A stretch of DNA of 64,000 nucleotides, from the NCBI GenBank assembly GCA_008933995.1, contig WARS01002853.1, positions 372,001 to 436,000 of the forward strand, written 5' to 3'. This document shows positions 38,798-49,520 of this stretch, in pieces. How positions within the stretch are numbered: position 1 is the first letter of the stretch; every line of letters begins with the position of its first letter. The notes under the pieces were generated by a model that was not told the DNA's origin, did no database searches, and worked only from the letters and a program-made list of their open reading frames with translations. Source of the stretch: Datnioides undecimradiatus. Lineage: Eukaryota > Chordata > Actinopteri > Lobotiformes > Datnioididae. The translations under genes and the position numbers were made by a program.

Positions 38798-39140
38798 TGA
38801 CAAGGCTTGGATACAAGGTGAGAGCAGGACCCAGATGCAGGCAGGGATAAGGACGCAAAGGATCTTTTAACAGTTTATTTAAAGGCTTAGGCTTACAGAT
38901 GGTCAAGGCAGGCAGGGTCAAAATCCAGGTAGTCAGTCCGAACAAGACATGGTAAGAAAAAAAAATAAATAAATTAAAAAAATAAATAAATAAATAAATA
39001 AAACAAAAACCCAAAAATGCAAAAAACAAATAAAAAAAAAAGTCTATGAACAAGCAAAAGGAATCAAGGTAGGGACATGGACGCTAACAGAGCAAGAACA
39101 TGGACTCTAAACTAGCAAATGAACCGACACAGAACAAAAG
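38798..39140 (-). repeat. Truncated 3' LTR of the small LTR element
   Basis: Matches 40151-about 40460 with few substitutions, then departs after 'cgacacagaacaaa'. It contains an expanded (AAAT)n stretch (about 38957-39004) that is absent from the other LTR, which shows post-insertion divergence. On the minus strand the AATAAA at about 38875 is a plausible polyadenylation signal. The portion equivalent to 40460-40617 is missing. Confidence 0.8.
38957..39004. repeat. (AAAT)n microsatellite inside the truncated LTR
   Basis: Interrupted AAAT units in an A-rich block. The corresponding point in the full LTR (about 40306-40325) has only a short A run, so the expansion happened in this copy. Confidence 0.85.
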
Positions 39141-39174
39141 GCAAGAACAGAACAGGGTGGGTCAGCGACTGCGG

Positions 39175-39335
39175 CGCGGAATTCCGGAGGCCGGGCAGGA
39201 GGGCGACGACGAAGGAGGAGCCTCTCCAGAGGCCGGCCAGGAGGGCGACGACGAGGAAGGAGCCTCTCCAGAGGCCGGGCAGGAGGGCGACGACGTAGAC
39301 AGAGCCTCTCCGGAGGTCGGGCTGGAGGCCGGCGG
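39175..39335 (-). repeat. GC-rich tandem repeats of about 54 bases
   Basis: Three and a half imperfect units built on 'ggccgggcaggagggcgacgac' plus 'gagcctctcc', spanning about 39190-39325. CpG density is far higher than in the flanks. On the element strand one frame gives repeated Arg/Pro-rich peptide (RRRPPARP-like). It overlaps but is out of phase with the gag-like ORF. Expansion by replication slippage is likely. Confidence 0.75.
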
Positions 39336-39410
39336 CAACGGGCCACCCTAGGGTCACTTGGAACCCTAGGGACACTTGGAGCACTTGGAACCCTAGGGGC
39401 ACTTGGAGCA

Positions 39411-40118
39411 CTAGCAAGGTGGACGGGCCGCTGTCCCCGACTGGACACGTGGAGCAGGCATTGAATGTACTGTCAACAAGAGACGAGGTGCTGGAGTCGG
39501 CCGGGACGCCGACTGGGGAGCAAGAGCAGGTGTCGGAACAGAAGTGGCATCTGCCGGGACCCCCGACGTCGGAACAGGGGTGGCGTCCAGTGGGGTGATG
39601 TGCAGTTGAGGTGCTGGCTTGCAGGGCTGCTGAGGCGCTGGCTCGCAGGGCTGCCGAGGTGCTGGAGGGCCGGGGAGCCAGCAGTAGCGGCTAGCAGGCC
39701 AGAAACTGTGAGGCAGGTTGCTAGCAGGACCAATGCTAGCAGGCCGGACACTGGGGGGAGAACTGTTGATGCTAGCAGACCAGACCCTGGGTTGGAGGCT
39801 GCTAGCAGGGCTGATGCTAGCGGGCCAGACACTGGGAGGAGAACTGCTGACAAAACTGGGGCTAGCTTGAGAAGCAGGCTGAGGACTGGTGAGCGTGAGC
39901 ATGGTGGAGTTTAGGCTGGCTGACTGACTATCAGTGAGGTTAACAAATTCCTTCAGCCAGTAAGGTAGGGAATCTTTACACTGCGATTTAGCAGCCACCT
40001 TCTTCCTCGCAAGTCGAACAGCAGTCTCCTTGACTTCGGCGTAGGGGTTCTTCAACCAGTATTTATGTAATTCAGCCAGATCTCGACACAAATCACGGTA
40101 GTCCGCATCCCAAAGCAT
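39411..40118 (-). CDS. Gag-like ORF of the small LTR element (235 codons)
   Basis: The only sizeable open frame in the element. It begins 33 bases inside the full (5') LTR, on the same strand. The N-terminal 70 residues are charged and helix-prone (YRDLCRDLAELHKYWLKN and following). The rest is low-complexity Ser/Pro/Ala with repeated PASI and PSVW/PSVR units and a PAPQ/PCEP run. There is no zinc knuckle, protease or RT. Five codons upstream in frame, the position where related elements start gag reads AGG, so the original ATG seems lost and the present ATG is internal. A structural, particle-forming role is inferred from position and composition only. It could be a rapidly diverged gag or an unrelated element protein. 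Confidence 0.5.
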   Translation of the reverse strand: MLWDADYRDLCRDLAELHKYWLKNPYAEVKETAVRLARKKVAAKSQCKDSLPYWLKEFVNLTDSQSASLNSTMLTLTSPQPASQASPSFVSSSPPSVWPASISPASSLQPRVWSASINSSPPSVRPASIGPASNLPHSFWPASRYCWLPGPPAPRQPCEPAPQQPCKPAPQLHITPLDATPVPTSGVPADATSVPTPALAPQSASRPTPAPRLLLTVHSMPAPRVQSGTAARPPC

Positions 40119-40150
40119 GCCCGCTGGGTCCCTTTTTGGTCAGTTCATTC

Positions 40151-40617
40151 TGACAAGGCTTGGATACAAGGTGAGAGCAGGACCCAGATGCAGGCAGGGA
40201 CAAGGACGCAAAGGATCTTTTAACAGTTCATTTAAAGGCTTAGGCTTATGGATGGTCAAGGCAGGCAGGGTCAAAATCCAGGTAGTCAGTCCGAACAAGA
40301 CATGGTAAGAAAAAAATCCAAAAAACCCAAAAATGCAAAAAACAGAAATTCAAAAAACTCTATGAACAAGCAAAAGGAATCAAGGTAGGGACATGGCCGC
40401 TAACAGAGCAAGAACATGGACTCTGAACTAGCAAATGAACCGACACAGAACAAAGGCAATGGCACAACTTAAATAGACAGGGGAGGGCAGGAAAACGAGA
40501 CACAGGTCAGACCAATCAACTAATCAGAAACAGGAAACAAGCAGACAGAAACACGCAAGGGAAAAACTTTTCAAAATAAAACAGGAAACAAAACAAACTC
40601 AGCTCAGAACCATGACA
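40151..40617 (-). repeat. Full 5' LTR of the small LTR element (467 bp)
   Basis: Runs TGTCATGG...CCTTGTCA on the minus strand. The minus strand has TATTTAAG at about 40467-40474 as a TATA-like element. Transcription would proceed leftward into the gag-like ORF, which begins only 17 bases beyond the LTR plus the lost start codon region. That leaves just enough room for a primer-binding segment. Confidence 0.8.
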
Positions 40618-40622
40618 CATAC
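40618..40622. repeat. Target-site duplication CATAC, right copy
   Basis: Exact repeat of 38793-38797 flanking the LTR element. Confidence 0.85.
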
Positions 40623-41129
40623 GCAATTCACATCTGCTTCAATGCATCTAGACAAATATGAAAGTCCGATGTGGTGGGGGAAACAAGATTTTTTTTTTTC
40701 TTGCATGTTTTGTTTGTATTTAAATTGTTACAGAAATACTTTTCACAGAAGGTCATATTAATCATCAAGGTTGTACAAAATAACAGTTGCATCACCAGTA
40801 GATCAAATGACTGTGTGGAAGGGCCGCTTAATTCCAGCAGCAGTGTGCAGCTGTTCATAAAAAATGAGAAAGACTATGTGGCCAGCAGCAACCAGCAGAA
40901 AGACAAAGTCGCTAGTTGGTGACATACTGGAGCATTTATCAGCTGAAGAGACATATTTTTAGTCATTATTGAACCTTTATTCATCATAACACAGACATGA
41001 CTCCAAACCCCTGCTAATGTCTCTGTGTCTGCAGGACATGTTCATAAGAACCACTTTCTAACAAGTTTAGCATTTCATCTTAATTTTAAACTATACCTTG
41101 AGCACAATAGATTGCATTATTATAGGCTA
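40623..41129. other. Short non-coding spacer between two elements
   Basis: About 500 bases of AT-rich DNA with a T10 run near 40690. No feature recognised. Confidence 0.6.
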
Positions 41130-41141
41130 CACTGAAAAAAG
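41130..41141 (+). repeat. Left terminal inverted repeat candidate
   Basis: CACTGAAAAAAG. It is an exact reverse complement of 50437-50448. The A-run lowers its information content, so the pairing alone is suggestive and gains weight from the gene content between. Confidence 0.5.
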
Positions 41142-41329
41142 GAGACTGGCCGACTCATGGATTTATTTAAGCATCTTGGGTGTATTTAACACAATTGCCT
41201 CATGTTTTAAAGTTAAACGTAACTACATAGTGTAGAAACTACATAATATGCAGAGAGGGTACATGAATTTGTTCAGATCATGCTGGGATGAAGTGAGTCA
41301 ATAAAGTAGCGATGTTAATTATCGTGATA

Positions 41330-42190
41330 CTACACGCGATCTCATCTTGCGCGCTTTGCATTGTTGGTAGAAGAAGGTAACTGTCACACCTAAGGGCCCC
41401 CGGTACGGTACGCCATGTCACGCCACGCCACGCCAGTATTCGGTCGGTAAGTCTGGATTTTCTAATTAAATATTGTCGAAGTCTCAGCCAAATGTAGTTT
41501 AATGTCTTGGAAGTCACTACGTAACGTTAATGTTAAATAAGTGCTGTGAGCGTATTTGCTCGCGCTATTTTATCACCATGTTTCATTTGAATTTTTGAGC
41601 GGGAACCGTTCGTGTTACATTCAACTTAACTTTGCGGCGCTCCTTAGTCTTCTGTTTGAATTGGTTTGCTAACTGACTGTTCAGTTACGTTGTGTGTTAA
41701 CTGCACTGTGACCATAGCGTTAGTGAGATTTGGCCATCGAGCAGCCTCCGCTAATGTCATTAGCGGCAGTAAGTTAGCGACCCCCCATTAACTGGTGTGC
41801 GTCTGCTCTGTCTGAAGCAGTGGCAGCAATAATCACGTAGCGATGGCCTGCCACTGCTTAACGTACATAATGGAAACTCTTTATCTTTTTTTGGGATACA
41901 AGCTGCTGGCTTTGCACAGTCAGCCCATGGAACATGGTTACTCTCTGTTCTCATCAGAAGGCAAAAATCACATTAATTAGTTGATATTTTACAATGGTTT
42001 ATGCTAGTTTATGCAGTGTACCTAAATAAAGTTGCCGGTGAGTGTACGTCTAATTTATGTTTATTGAAATACAGTTTTGTAATGCATAGATTATTTTTTT
42101 CCTGTTTTGCTGCAAGAGACAATTCAAGTCCCCACCATACCGCAGAGTCAGCTGATGGATGGTGGACTCAAATTTTTGTGGTGAGACGAG
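41330..42190 (+). promoter_or_regulatory. Possible promoter and untranslated leader exons of the two-gene element
   Basis: CpG density rises at 41,330-41,460 and again near 41,620 and 41,760. Good splice donors follow at 41447 (TCG|GTAAGT) and about 42037 (CCG|GTGAGT). A candidate internal exon at about 42116-42179 ends TTTTTGTG|GTGAGA. None of these encodes recognisable protein. They are positioned as a leader for the downstream transposase-like gene, but no transcript evidence is available. Confidence 0.3.
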
Positions 42191-43015
42191 CGTTGTATTT
42201 GCTCTTATAGTTAGATATAATGCATTATAGATTTTTTGTAAATTGCTCAGCACATGCATACACACACATTAACACATCTGTGCAATCCTAATACAACAAC
42301 TCTGTCATAGGTTCAACTTTTACCTGTATATATTGTCAGACAAGTGATTTAATGTAATTAGTTTAGCTGATGTGGTCTACTTGAGTGGACTATTTTGTGT
42401 TTCTGAGCGTTTCGGATATTTTACCCCAGTCATGTACGGAAACAGATTGGACAAAATATTGAAAAATGTTCCAATACAGTACTCCATCACACTAGCACTG
42501 TTATTTAATTCTAAGTATAGCTATCATTTATCACCTTTTTGCGATGATTTGATGTGAAGACAACGCTGAACAAGCAGTTCCTGCGCTCAGGAGGCGTGGC
42601 TTCTTAGAAGAAGAAATCTGAGAACACAGCTTGGACTTTTTTGTCTGTGTATTTTAAAATGTAGCCTGCTTTGAATCATTTTTAGGATCTCCAACCCCCT
42701 ATTTAATCCTTCTTTGTTTCCACTTTCACAGTGGGCCGAATTACTACAGTGTTTTCAGTGACTTCAAGTGGGCATCAGCAGCATGCAGAGATACTTACTG
42801 GTTTTTAAGTAGATTCACATTCTGAAGCACTATAAGATTGAACATGAACATTATAAAATAAATCCAATTCAATAATGTGCATGCAAGATGCCCATGTACT
42901 TTTAGAACGTGGAATGCACTGTTAATTCATTTAGAATGAATATGTGGTATTCCAAAACCAGTGCGTTATCAGTCAGAGTAAGCCTTACATTTCAGTTTAC
43001 ATTGTGTCCTTATAG

Positions 43016-45445
43016 GATCTTGTGTCTGAGAGGGATTACTGGACTCACGTTAATGCACATTTGAAGAAAAATATGGTTGCTAACATGTATGTTCTTGGAT
43101 TTAAATTTTCAAACTAACATTTTAGGATCCTTTTAAAATCCCTGAAACCCAGAAAACACAGGTTTTTTCACTTGAGAATTTTAAACCAGGAATTGGCGTG
43201 TCGGCCACCCTACGCCTCCAGATCTCTGCTTCAAATACGTCTGATATTATGACATTGGTAGGATGCTCAACCCAGCAAGCGTACTGGTGTTGCTCTAAAT
43301 GACCTCAGATGTAATGAGGCACAGTTTGGCAAGCAGCTGTTAAATTAGAACACTTTCTCTAATGTACCAAGCAGAGCAATCAACGATTTTGGTGCGAACT
43401 TCACACCCATAACTGGCTCAATATATAAAAATCTCTAATGCTGAAGGTCGTTTAAATGGGGCAGTGCAAAACTGACTCCAGTTGACAGAGCTGTCATAGA
43501 GTGAAATAATCTCCTCTCTCTGCTCAACCAAAATCCTCTAAACAGGCCATAGAGAAGGATGGACCTTTGAGTTCTGCATATCAGCGTCAAGCAACCATAC
43601 CAGGCAAAATTTAATGTTGTTGAACCGCCAGATATATTTTGGATGCAAAAGAGAACAAAACATTCCAGTATGTCCCCATCCTAGAATCCCTGCAAGTGCT
43701 GCTGAGTAGGAATGATATTGTGTACAAGATAGTTGAAGCCAATCACGAAACACCAAAGAACAGAGACTGGAAAAGAAATTGTGTACAGATCTTATAAGGA
43801 TGGTGCATTTGGGGAAAGAAATAATTTGTTGTCCTAGGAGGAACCTAAGTTTATCCACTGTGGCCACAGTATTTTGAGGTCTGTGACACTTTGGAATGCC
43901 TCCATGAAACCCCACAAGAAAAAGCTTTATTTAACAATGTGTTAGGGGACTGAGTAACCTTCCCCCAGGGTCTCATTCTAGTTTGTCCTCAATTTTCCTG
44001 GCCATTTTGTGTAAAACGAACAACATAAAGTCATTTGGTTATGACAAGGTTTTGCGTGAGCCCTAATACGACCTGAGGTCTTTGGAAGTTGATGGCATTT
44101 TGTCCCCAACTGAACAAATCACTAAAATTTACAGTGCAGACTATTGCTGCTGACAATTTAGGAACTTTATGGAGATAGCAGGTTTTGTGGAGAACTTTAC
44201 AGGCTACTTTTTGGTTTTTGTACCAGCACCAGCTTCGAATCATTCAATCATGAGGTTAGGTCAGGAACTTTCAGCCTCAGAACAAGCCACATGAAAACCC
44301 ATGTCAGAGCAGCGCTGAATAGTGGCAGTAGCTTTTTGGAGTTAAGAGCCTTGTCCTTTTGCTGGAGCACTGTCTCATTTTCATGTTGTCCATTGGCTAC
44401 CTCTGAGCACGTGCTCATGATCTTTTAAAGGCATTGTACCTGTTGAAATAGCAGGTGCCTCACATTACTAATATCAAAGAAGTATATACATGGATGGCAT
44501 AAACAGTTCCATTATGCATTTCTCATACAAATGGACAGACAAAACAATAAGCCTCGCCCTTTTGAAATCTTTCAAGCAAGGAAAACCATAGGGGCAATGC
44601 CCATGAAAATTAGACTTATTGAGGTGCTCCATTTCAATTGATCCCAAGATTCTGAACATGGTATTTATGGCGGAATGTGACTGGATCTAAAACAGATTGT
44701 TGAGCTAGTAGTTGCCCCAGTTCTGATCCGCGAGTCTACTCGCTTACCTTGAGAGCAAAATTTCAGATCAATAAACAAGGTATCAAGAGGTGTTTCCCAA
44801 CAAAAAATTGCTGCTCAAACACCACTACATAGAACATTACCCACAACTGATACAACTTTTGGGGCCTCTCGTGGGACTTTGGACCATCAGGTTTGAGGCA
44901 AAGCACAGTTTCTTTAAAAAAGTAATGAAACACACCAGTTGCTTTAAAAACGTGCCCCTTGTCTCTGGCTGTGAAACATCAGATTATGATTGGTTATCAC
45001 TTGTCATCTCCAAATATTGATAAACCAGTGCTGGATGTATCAGGTCTAATCACTGTCCCATTAGATGTTTTGAAGGAAGGCTAAGCTCAAGCTTTTTAAA
45101 CAGAGATCCTGATGCATCCTGAAATAAACCTAACAACGTTTGGAGCAAGAGAATAACTTCTAGACCAGAGCCTTAATGTGGCATATGGTTCTGAGGGTGG
45201 CTTGCCTGAATTTGGGGAAATCCATCAAATATGCATTTTGCAGCAGAGACTATTTTTTGTGTTGAAACTACTGTGTGGATGGTATTGTGAGCATTATGGA
45301 GCCTTTCAGCTGACTCCATCTCCAGCACGAGAACTTGCTCTTATGGAAATCTCCGAACTGGTTGATGAGTATCCACTGGCTGCCTATGTAGTTCGGGGGT
45401 GTGCGGATGGTGACCTCGAAGAGATCAATCTGTGTGTTCTGGTAA
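43016..45445 (+). pseudogene. Transposase-like gene of a multicopy fish family, decayed
   Basis: Pieces appear in family order across changing frames. A C2H2-finger-like exon starts at 43016 after a TATAG acceptor (DYWTHVNAHLKK), with its cysteines substituted. A GPLSSAYQRQ block and a FQYVPILESLQVLLSR block lie at 43,558-43,700. AADNLGTLWR is at about 44,150, and a GGNAHENW-equivalent (RGNAHEN) at about 44,590. LLKHHYIEHYPQLIQL, then GPLVGLWTIRFEAKHSFFKK, occupies 44,800-44,930. GGLPEFGEIHQICIL, LLCGWYCEHYGAFQLTPSP and a final VRMVTSKRS before a stop at 45443 make up the end. These blocks recur in many uncharacterised teleost proteins. The layout resembles CACTA-type (Tnp2-like) transposases, but I cannot confirm a DDE triad. 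Many stops and indels make it non-functional. Confidence 0.65.
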
Positions 45446-45763
45446 GGTAATGTAAAAATCATGGTTGTGTTGGGGGACACTAGAAGACAGTCAAAAAAAA
45501 AACACCTTGTCTTCTCTGCTGTCACATACTAATGTGCATGGGAAACCCTGGACACACTAACTGGTGTTTTTTTTGTTTTGATATTAACTCAATTTAAACA
45601 CTTGTGACAAATTGACATGGCATGTCTGTTTTTCTTTCACAGTTAAGTTGTCAGATTCTTAAAAGTATTAGTGTTTTAACAGTAAAAGATGAGATTTGGT
45701 GATTAACAATATCTCTTGTTATAAAACTGATTCTAATTACATTTTCTTATTCTTTCTTAACAG
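45442..45763 (+). other. Intron joining the end of the transposase-like gene to the SAMD3-like leader
   Basis: A GTAAGG donor at 45442 overlaps the stop codon region of the upstream gene. The next strong acceptor (TTCTTTCTTAACAG) ends at 45763, 16 bases before the SAMD3-like ATG. Splicing here would place the second gene directly downstream of the first on one transcript, so the two could be co-expressed. It may instead be a first intron used from another start. This is inferred from splice signals only. Confidence 0.35.
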
Positions 45764-48700
45764 ACAGTCAAGTGAGACCATGACAACTCAAGCTATTCTC
45801 AGAGTTATCCTTGGACCAGACCTTAGTAGTCAGGGTCATGTTTTTCTGCTGGTCTGCCTTCAACTTTAATGGCTAGACTAGAACTAACATAAAGACTCAA
45901 TGTAAAATAATGGAACCCTTCCGACTGCAGTTCATGGACACCCTTTTTGGCAACGAGTTCATGAACTTAACTTCAATGGAAGAAATACAAGACAAAGCGA
46001 CACTCAAGTTGTATATACACATCCTGCCAACCTCAAGACCCAAGGTAGTCATGGTTTTCTCCTTTTCATCAGCCAGTAACCTGATGGCCTCATCCTCTTC
46101 TGGTGACCTTTGTGATTCTTTCATCTCCGGAGTCTCGTCATCAGAGCTTCATGGCCCCAATTTGTTCTGTGTTCCCCTTTCCTCTGATCACGGAAATTAA
46201 GCTTGAGAAGACCCATGTAGCTTTCAAAGAAAATGGGATGCTTCTTATCCCTGATCCAAAGCTGAAGTCCGACATATTAGAGGGGTTGATCCAGGAGGTA
46301 GTCAAGTACACAGTTTATCTCAAAGACAGTAAGTTGTGAAGTTGCAGAGCACTCATCCTGAAACATCCATGTTTAAGAGAAAAAGGCTCACCCACTGGCT
46401 ACGAAGGATGGAAGATGAGCCTCAAATACAAGTTGTCAAACTACCACACACATCTCCGGAAAGTAGGATGTCCTGAAGTATGTGTGAATTCTTTGAAATA
46501 TAAACCAGCTGAAAGCGATTCCTAACTTTTGGCGTTAGAAGCCAAAGAGGGGTGAAGTGGAATACTGCCCTCTTTTCACTTGGAGAATGTGCCCCGAATC
46601 CCTGGAGAAGATGAGGATCGAACTCCTTTCAGATGTCAAAAAAGCGCAACAACAGAGACAATTAAGCTAAAATGGACAGAACATTTGCATTAAGAAGACA
46701 AGAAGTCATTTGTGATGCTCCCATGATCAGCAATGTACAAGAGAGATGGCCAGCTCTTTTTGATGCAGTAAGTAAATTTAAAAATGATGCTCTGTTCTGG
46801 TTGTGTCATAGATAATGTGTTCGCCAATGTAAAAGTAATGCTCGACTTCATTAGGATGCGTTTCCAAATATTCCTGCTTAGAGGCAGATGATTAACCATG
46901 CACAGTGCATGCCATGATATGGCGGGCAGGTGTAGTTTTGATGTTAGAAATGACTTCTAAAATCTGTGGGCTGTGCCATTATTTAAAATAATTTCATGTT
47001 GTTTCAGATAAACGCAGAGTTTAAGCGCATCACAACCATGCCTCTACAATCAAGGTTTCTGTCGCAGCTTGACCTTCTCTCTGAAAGTCTGCTGAGAGTG
47101 TTTTACTACAAAAGCGATCAGAACCCAGGGCAAAAAGCTGAAAGACATAGCTGCCATGATGACAGTAAGAACTTTTAACTCTAAATTGTTTAACTGTAAA
47201 TTGTATATGCATTGCATTAGGTCAGTAAAAGATTTATATGCATCCATTGCAAAGCTGAACTCTCTTTACCTGTGAGTACTGATTCCACTGAAAGGACCCA
47301 GTCATTTTTATTATGCATTCACTGTCCCACTGTGAAATTTATCTTTTCAGTCAGTCCATAAGGACAGGTCCTAACGGGTAGTTCTAATGTTGTTTTATAG
47401 ATACTGATGTCACATGCTGACTGTTTTAAAAAAAGTCAGAGTTTTTGTCTTTGATCACTTTCTTCTGTGCTACTGAAAATTTGAGTTCAAATATCTCTAT
47501 TTTCTTTGTTATAATTCTTAAGGATGACATTGATGCTGGAAGGGAGTCCCTCATTAAAGGACTCTGCATCTATCTGAATGAGAATCCCAACGTCTTGGTG
47601 AAGGAGTACATGGTGAGTGTTTTGTGAGTAGATTGTGGCTTTGCTGCATTTCAAAGCGTGTTGGTTAACCGTAACTGATCCCTCGCTTGGACTGTTTAGG
47701 TCCATTTGCCCTCTGTATCACCTTGGCAAAGTGTTTCCAGTGCATGGATTAAAACAAATGGTCCAAACAGTCCACTTTTTCCTCCATAGTTCCCCATTAT
47801 GAAAGTGAAAAACCACCTATTTTGACCCGTCTGCCACCGAGCTAAAAAATATCGTTTCTCTTACATTAGGGATTACACCAGTGTGAAAACACTTCAAATT
47901 TGTGAATCTAGTGAAATAAGGAAAATTCCACTATCTTCACCACTGCATTGACCCCTCATCTGACAAGGGCAGAATTGGGACTGGGATACAGCCCTAAGAG
48001 TAAATAAAAGGGTGAATGATAAAATCATCCCAGGAACATGAAAACGCTTCCTGAAAAAAATGAGGTTGAGAATTCAATCTTTACATTTGATCTGGAAGTT
48101 ATGTCTGTTTTTTGGGTTTTTTTTCTCTCAGAAATTGACCATCAATGGCAGCATGGCAGGGCATTCTTTGGCTGTAGTACTCTGCTATGCTACTTACGTG
48201 GGTTTAAATAAATAATAGCATTAGAATTGCTGCATTCAAAAGGGATTTTTTTTAATTTTATTTTTATTTTTTTTAAAAAGCTTTAAGAAATGTTTTATCT
48301 TTAACTAGGACATGACTGAGGCCACTGCACAGAGTGCCATCGAGAAAACAACAGTGGGGATCTATGTTACCAGAGAGACACCAGGCAATGACTTCTCTGA
48401 CGTTGGCATCATCGCCGGTGTGGTTCTTCAGATCTGGATAATGTGGCCCTTACCTTGATCTTGCTGTTTGGACTTTTCTACTCTTTGAACATGAAGTATC
48501 CGTCACAGCTCCGTTACACTTTGGAAGTGATTCAAAAAGTCGCAATGGGTTGGATCACGACTCAACTCGAGGAAAGCCCAAAAGCAATGACAAAACTGCT
48601 CAATGGAGAGCTCACTGTTGTGCATGTCATTTGGAGGTTGAATTTCCGGGGAACAATCAGCAACCCCACAACAAATCACAGCATCCATTGTTAAGTCTAC
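45764..48700 (+). pseudogene. SAMD3-like gene, decayed, with exon-intron structure still visible
   Basis: Matches, from memory, the multicopy teleost loci annotated 'sterile alpha motif domain-containing protein 3-like'. Acceptor CAG at 45761-45763, then ATG 45780 opening MTTQAILRVILGPDLSSQ. FRLQFMDTLFGNEFMNLTSM follows (about 45917-45976, a PB1/ubiquitin-like N-terminal look). Then come FKENGMLLIPDPKLKSDILE (about 46223-46282), KPKRGEVEYCP (about 46534) and INAEFKRITTMPLQSRF (exon 47008-47164). The last blocks are DDIDAGRESLIKGLCIYLNE (exon 47523-47612) and DMTEATAQ...TTVGIYVTRE, then FGLFYSLNMKYPSQLRYT (exon from 48309). Several junctions keep good AG acceptors and GT donors. Frameshifts at about 45860, 46130, 46340-46700 and 48430 destroy the protein. 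Its cellular role is unknown. Confidence 0.65.
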
Positions 48701-48869
48701 TAACAAAAAAAAAGTGTCAGTCAGTTTATACTTCTCCTTCACCAAGTGTTTATTCCTTAACTGCCATGTGGACGGGGCCAGTTTTTTCCCCTCTTCCTCT
48801 CCTCTGTAAGTTCTCTGATTGGCAGCATTCTTCAATCTTGGTTTCTATCTGCTTTACATGTGAAGGGTA

Positions 48870-48965
48870 GAGGAGCACTGTATACGTCTAAATAGTGCCA
48901 TCATGGCCATGTGAAACAGGATGTTTAGTTTAATTAAGTTGGGTAAAAAATTTTTCCAATGCCCA
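48870..48965 (+). repeat. Direct repeat copy 1 in the element's 3' region
   Basis: The block 'ctaaatagtgcc..catggccatgtgaaa.aggatgttt.agttt', followed by a run of A then T, recurs about 550 bases downstream. It lies 170 bases after the last SAMD3-like coding sequence. Confidence 0.65.
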
Positions 48966-49422
48966 TAAAAGAATACTACTTTTAAGAACACAGCTCAGAC
49001 ATGGCTCTTGTAGGGATAATTTTTCTTCATGTACAGGCCCTACCTGTGGGACCAGAGATGTGTTTAGGTTAGATGAAACTTTAACCTTGTGTAGAATATT
49101 TCAAGTTCAACTGCTGTTACAGTTCCTACAACAGTATTGCTTTACTTGTATAAGTGACACTTGAACCGTTAATCTTGGTTGATGACCAGATTCTTTTTTT
49201 CTTTTTTTTCTTTTCTCTGGCATCTTTCAGATTGTGGAGACAAAACCACAGTATTTATTTTGTGCACTTTTTGTATTTGGGTCTGTAGATTTCAGTTACA
49301 TGTATTTTGAGGCAGTTCTCAAGTGTGTCTATTTGTAGCTGCACTCGCTGTATGTTCATAGCTGGAGTTATGTAGGACATTTTATTCATAAAAAATATAC
49401 TTTGCCATGTGGGCCGAGATGG

Positions 49423-49520
49423 AGAGACTGTGCACAGTCCTAAATAGTCCCTGGGGCCATGTGAGAAATGGAATGTTTCAGTTGTAGTAAAAAAATTTTT
49501 AATACTTTTTAAGAATGCTG
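49423..49520 (+). repeat. Direct repeat copy 2 in the element's 3' region
   Basis: 'cctaaatagtccc..gggccatgtgagaaa.ggaatgttt.cagtt', followed by A7 and T5, then 'tttttaagaa'. It matches copy 1 with scattered substitutions and small indels. It could be a tandemly duplicated untranslated or subterminal segment. Confidence 0.65.

Larger units (their letters stand above)
38798..40617 (-). mobile_element. Small LTR retrotransposon (Ty3/gypsy-like, non-autonomous), inserted on minus strand
   Basis: The element starts TGAC and ends GACA, so on its own strand it reads TGTCA...TGACA, the usual LTR termini. It is bounded by an exact 5-bp target duplication, CATAC. A full LTR lies at 40151-40617 and a partial copy at 38798-about 39140. 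They share long near-identical blocks, including the 'acccagatgcaggcagg' and 'gtcaaaatccaggtagtcag' stretches. Between them lies one gag-like ORF followed by short GC-rich tandem repeats, and no pol. The 3' LTR (left) lacks the first part of its U3 and joins directly to internal sequence. A deletion therefore removed the U3 start, any polypurine tract and any downstream coding region. Mobilisation would have needed enzymes from a relative. It is now immobile. Confidence 0.8.

Noticed and set aside
39100-39351. Plus-strand 83-codon acidic repeat protein
   Set aside because: It is the opposite-strand reading of the GC-rich tandem repeats in the LTR element, whose genuine frame is on the minus strand.
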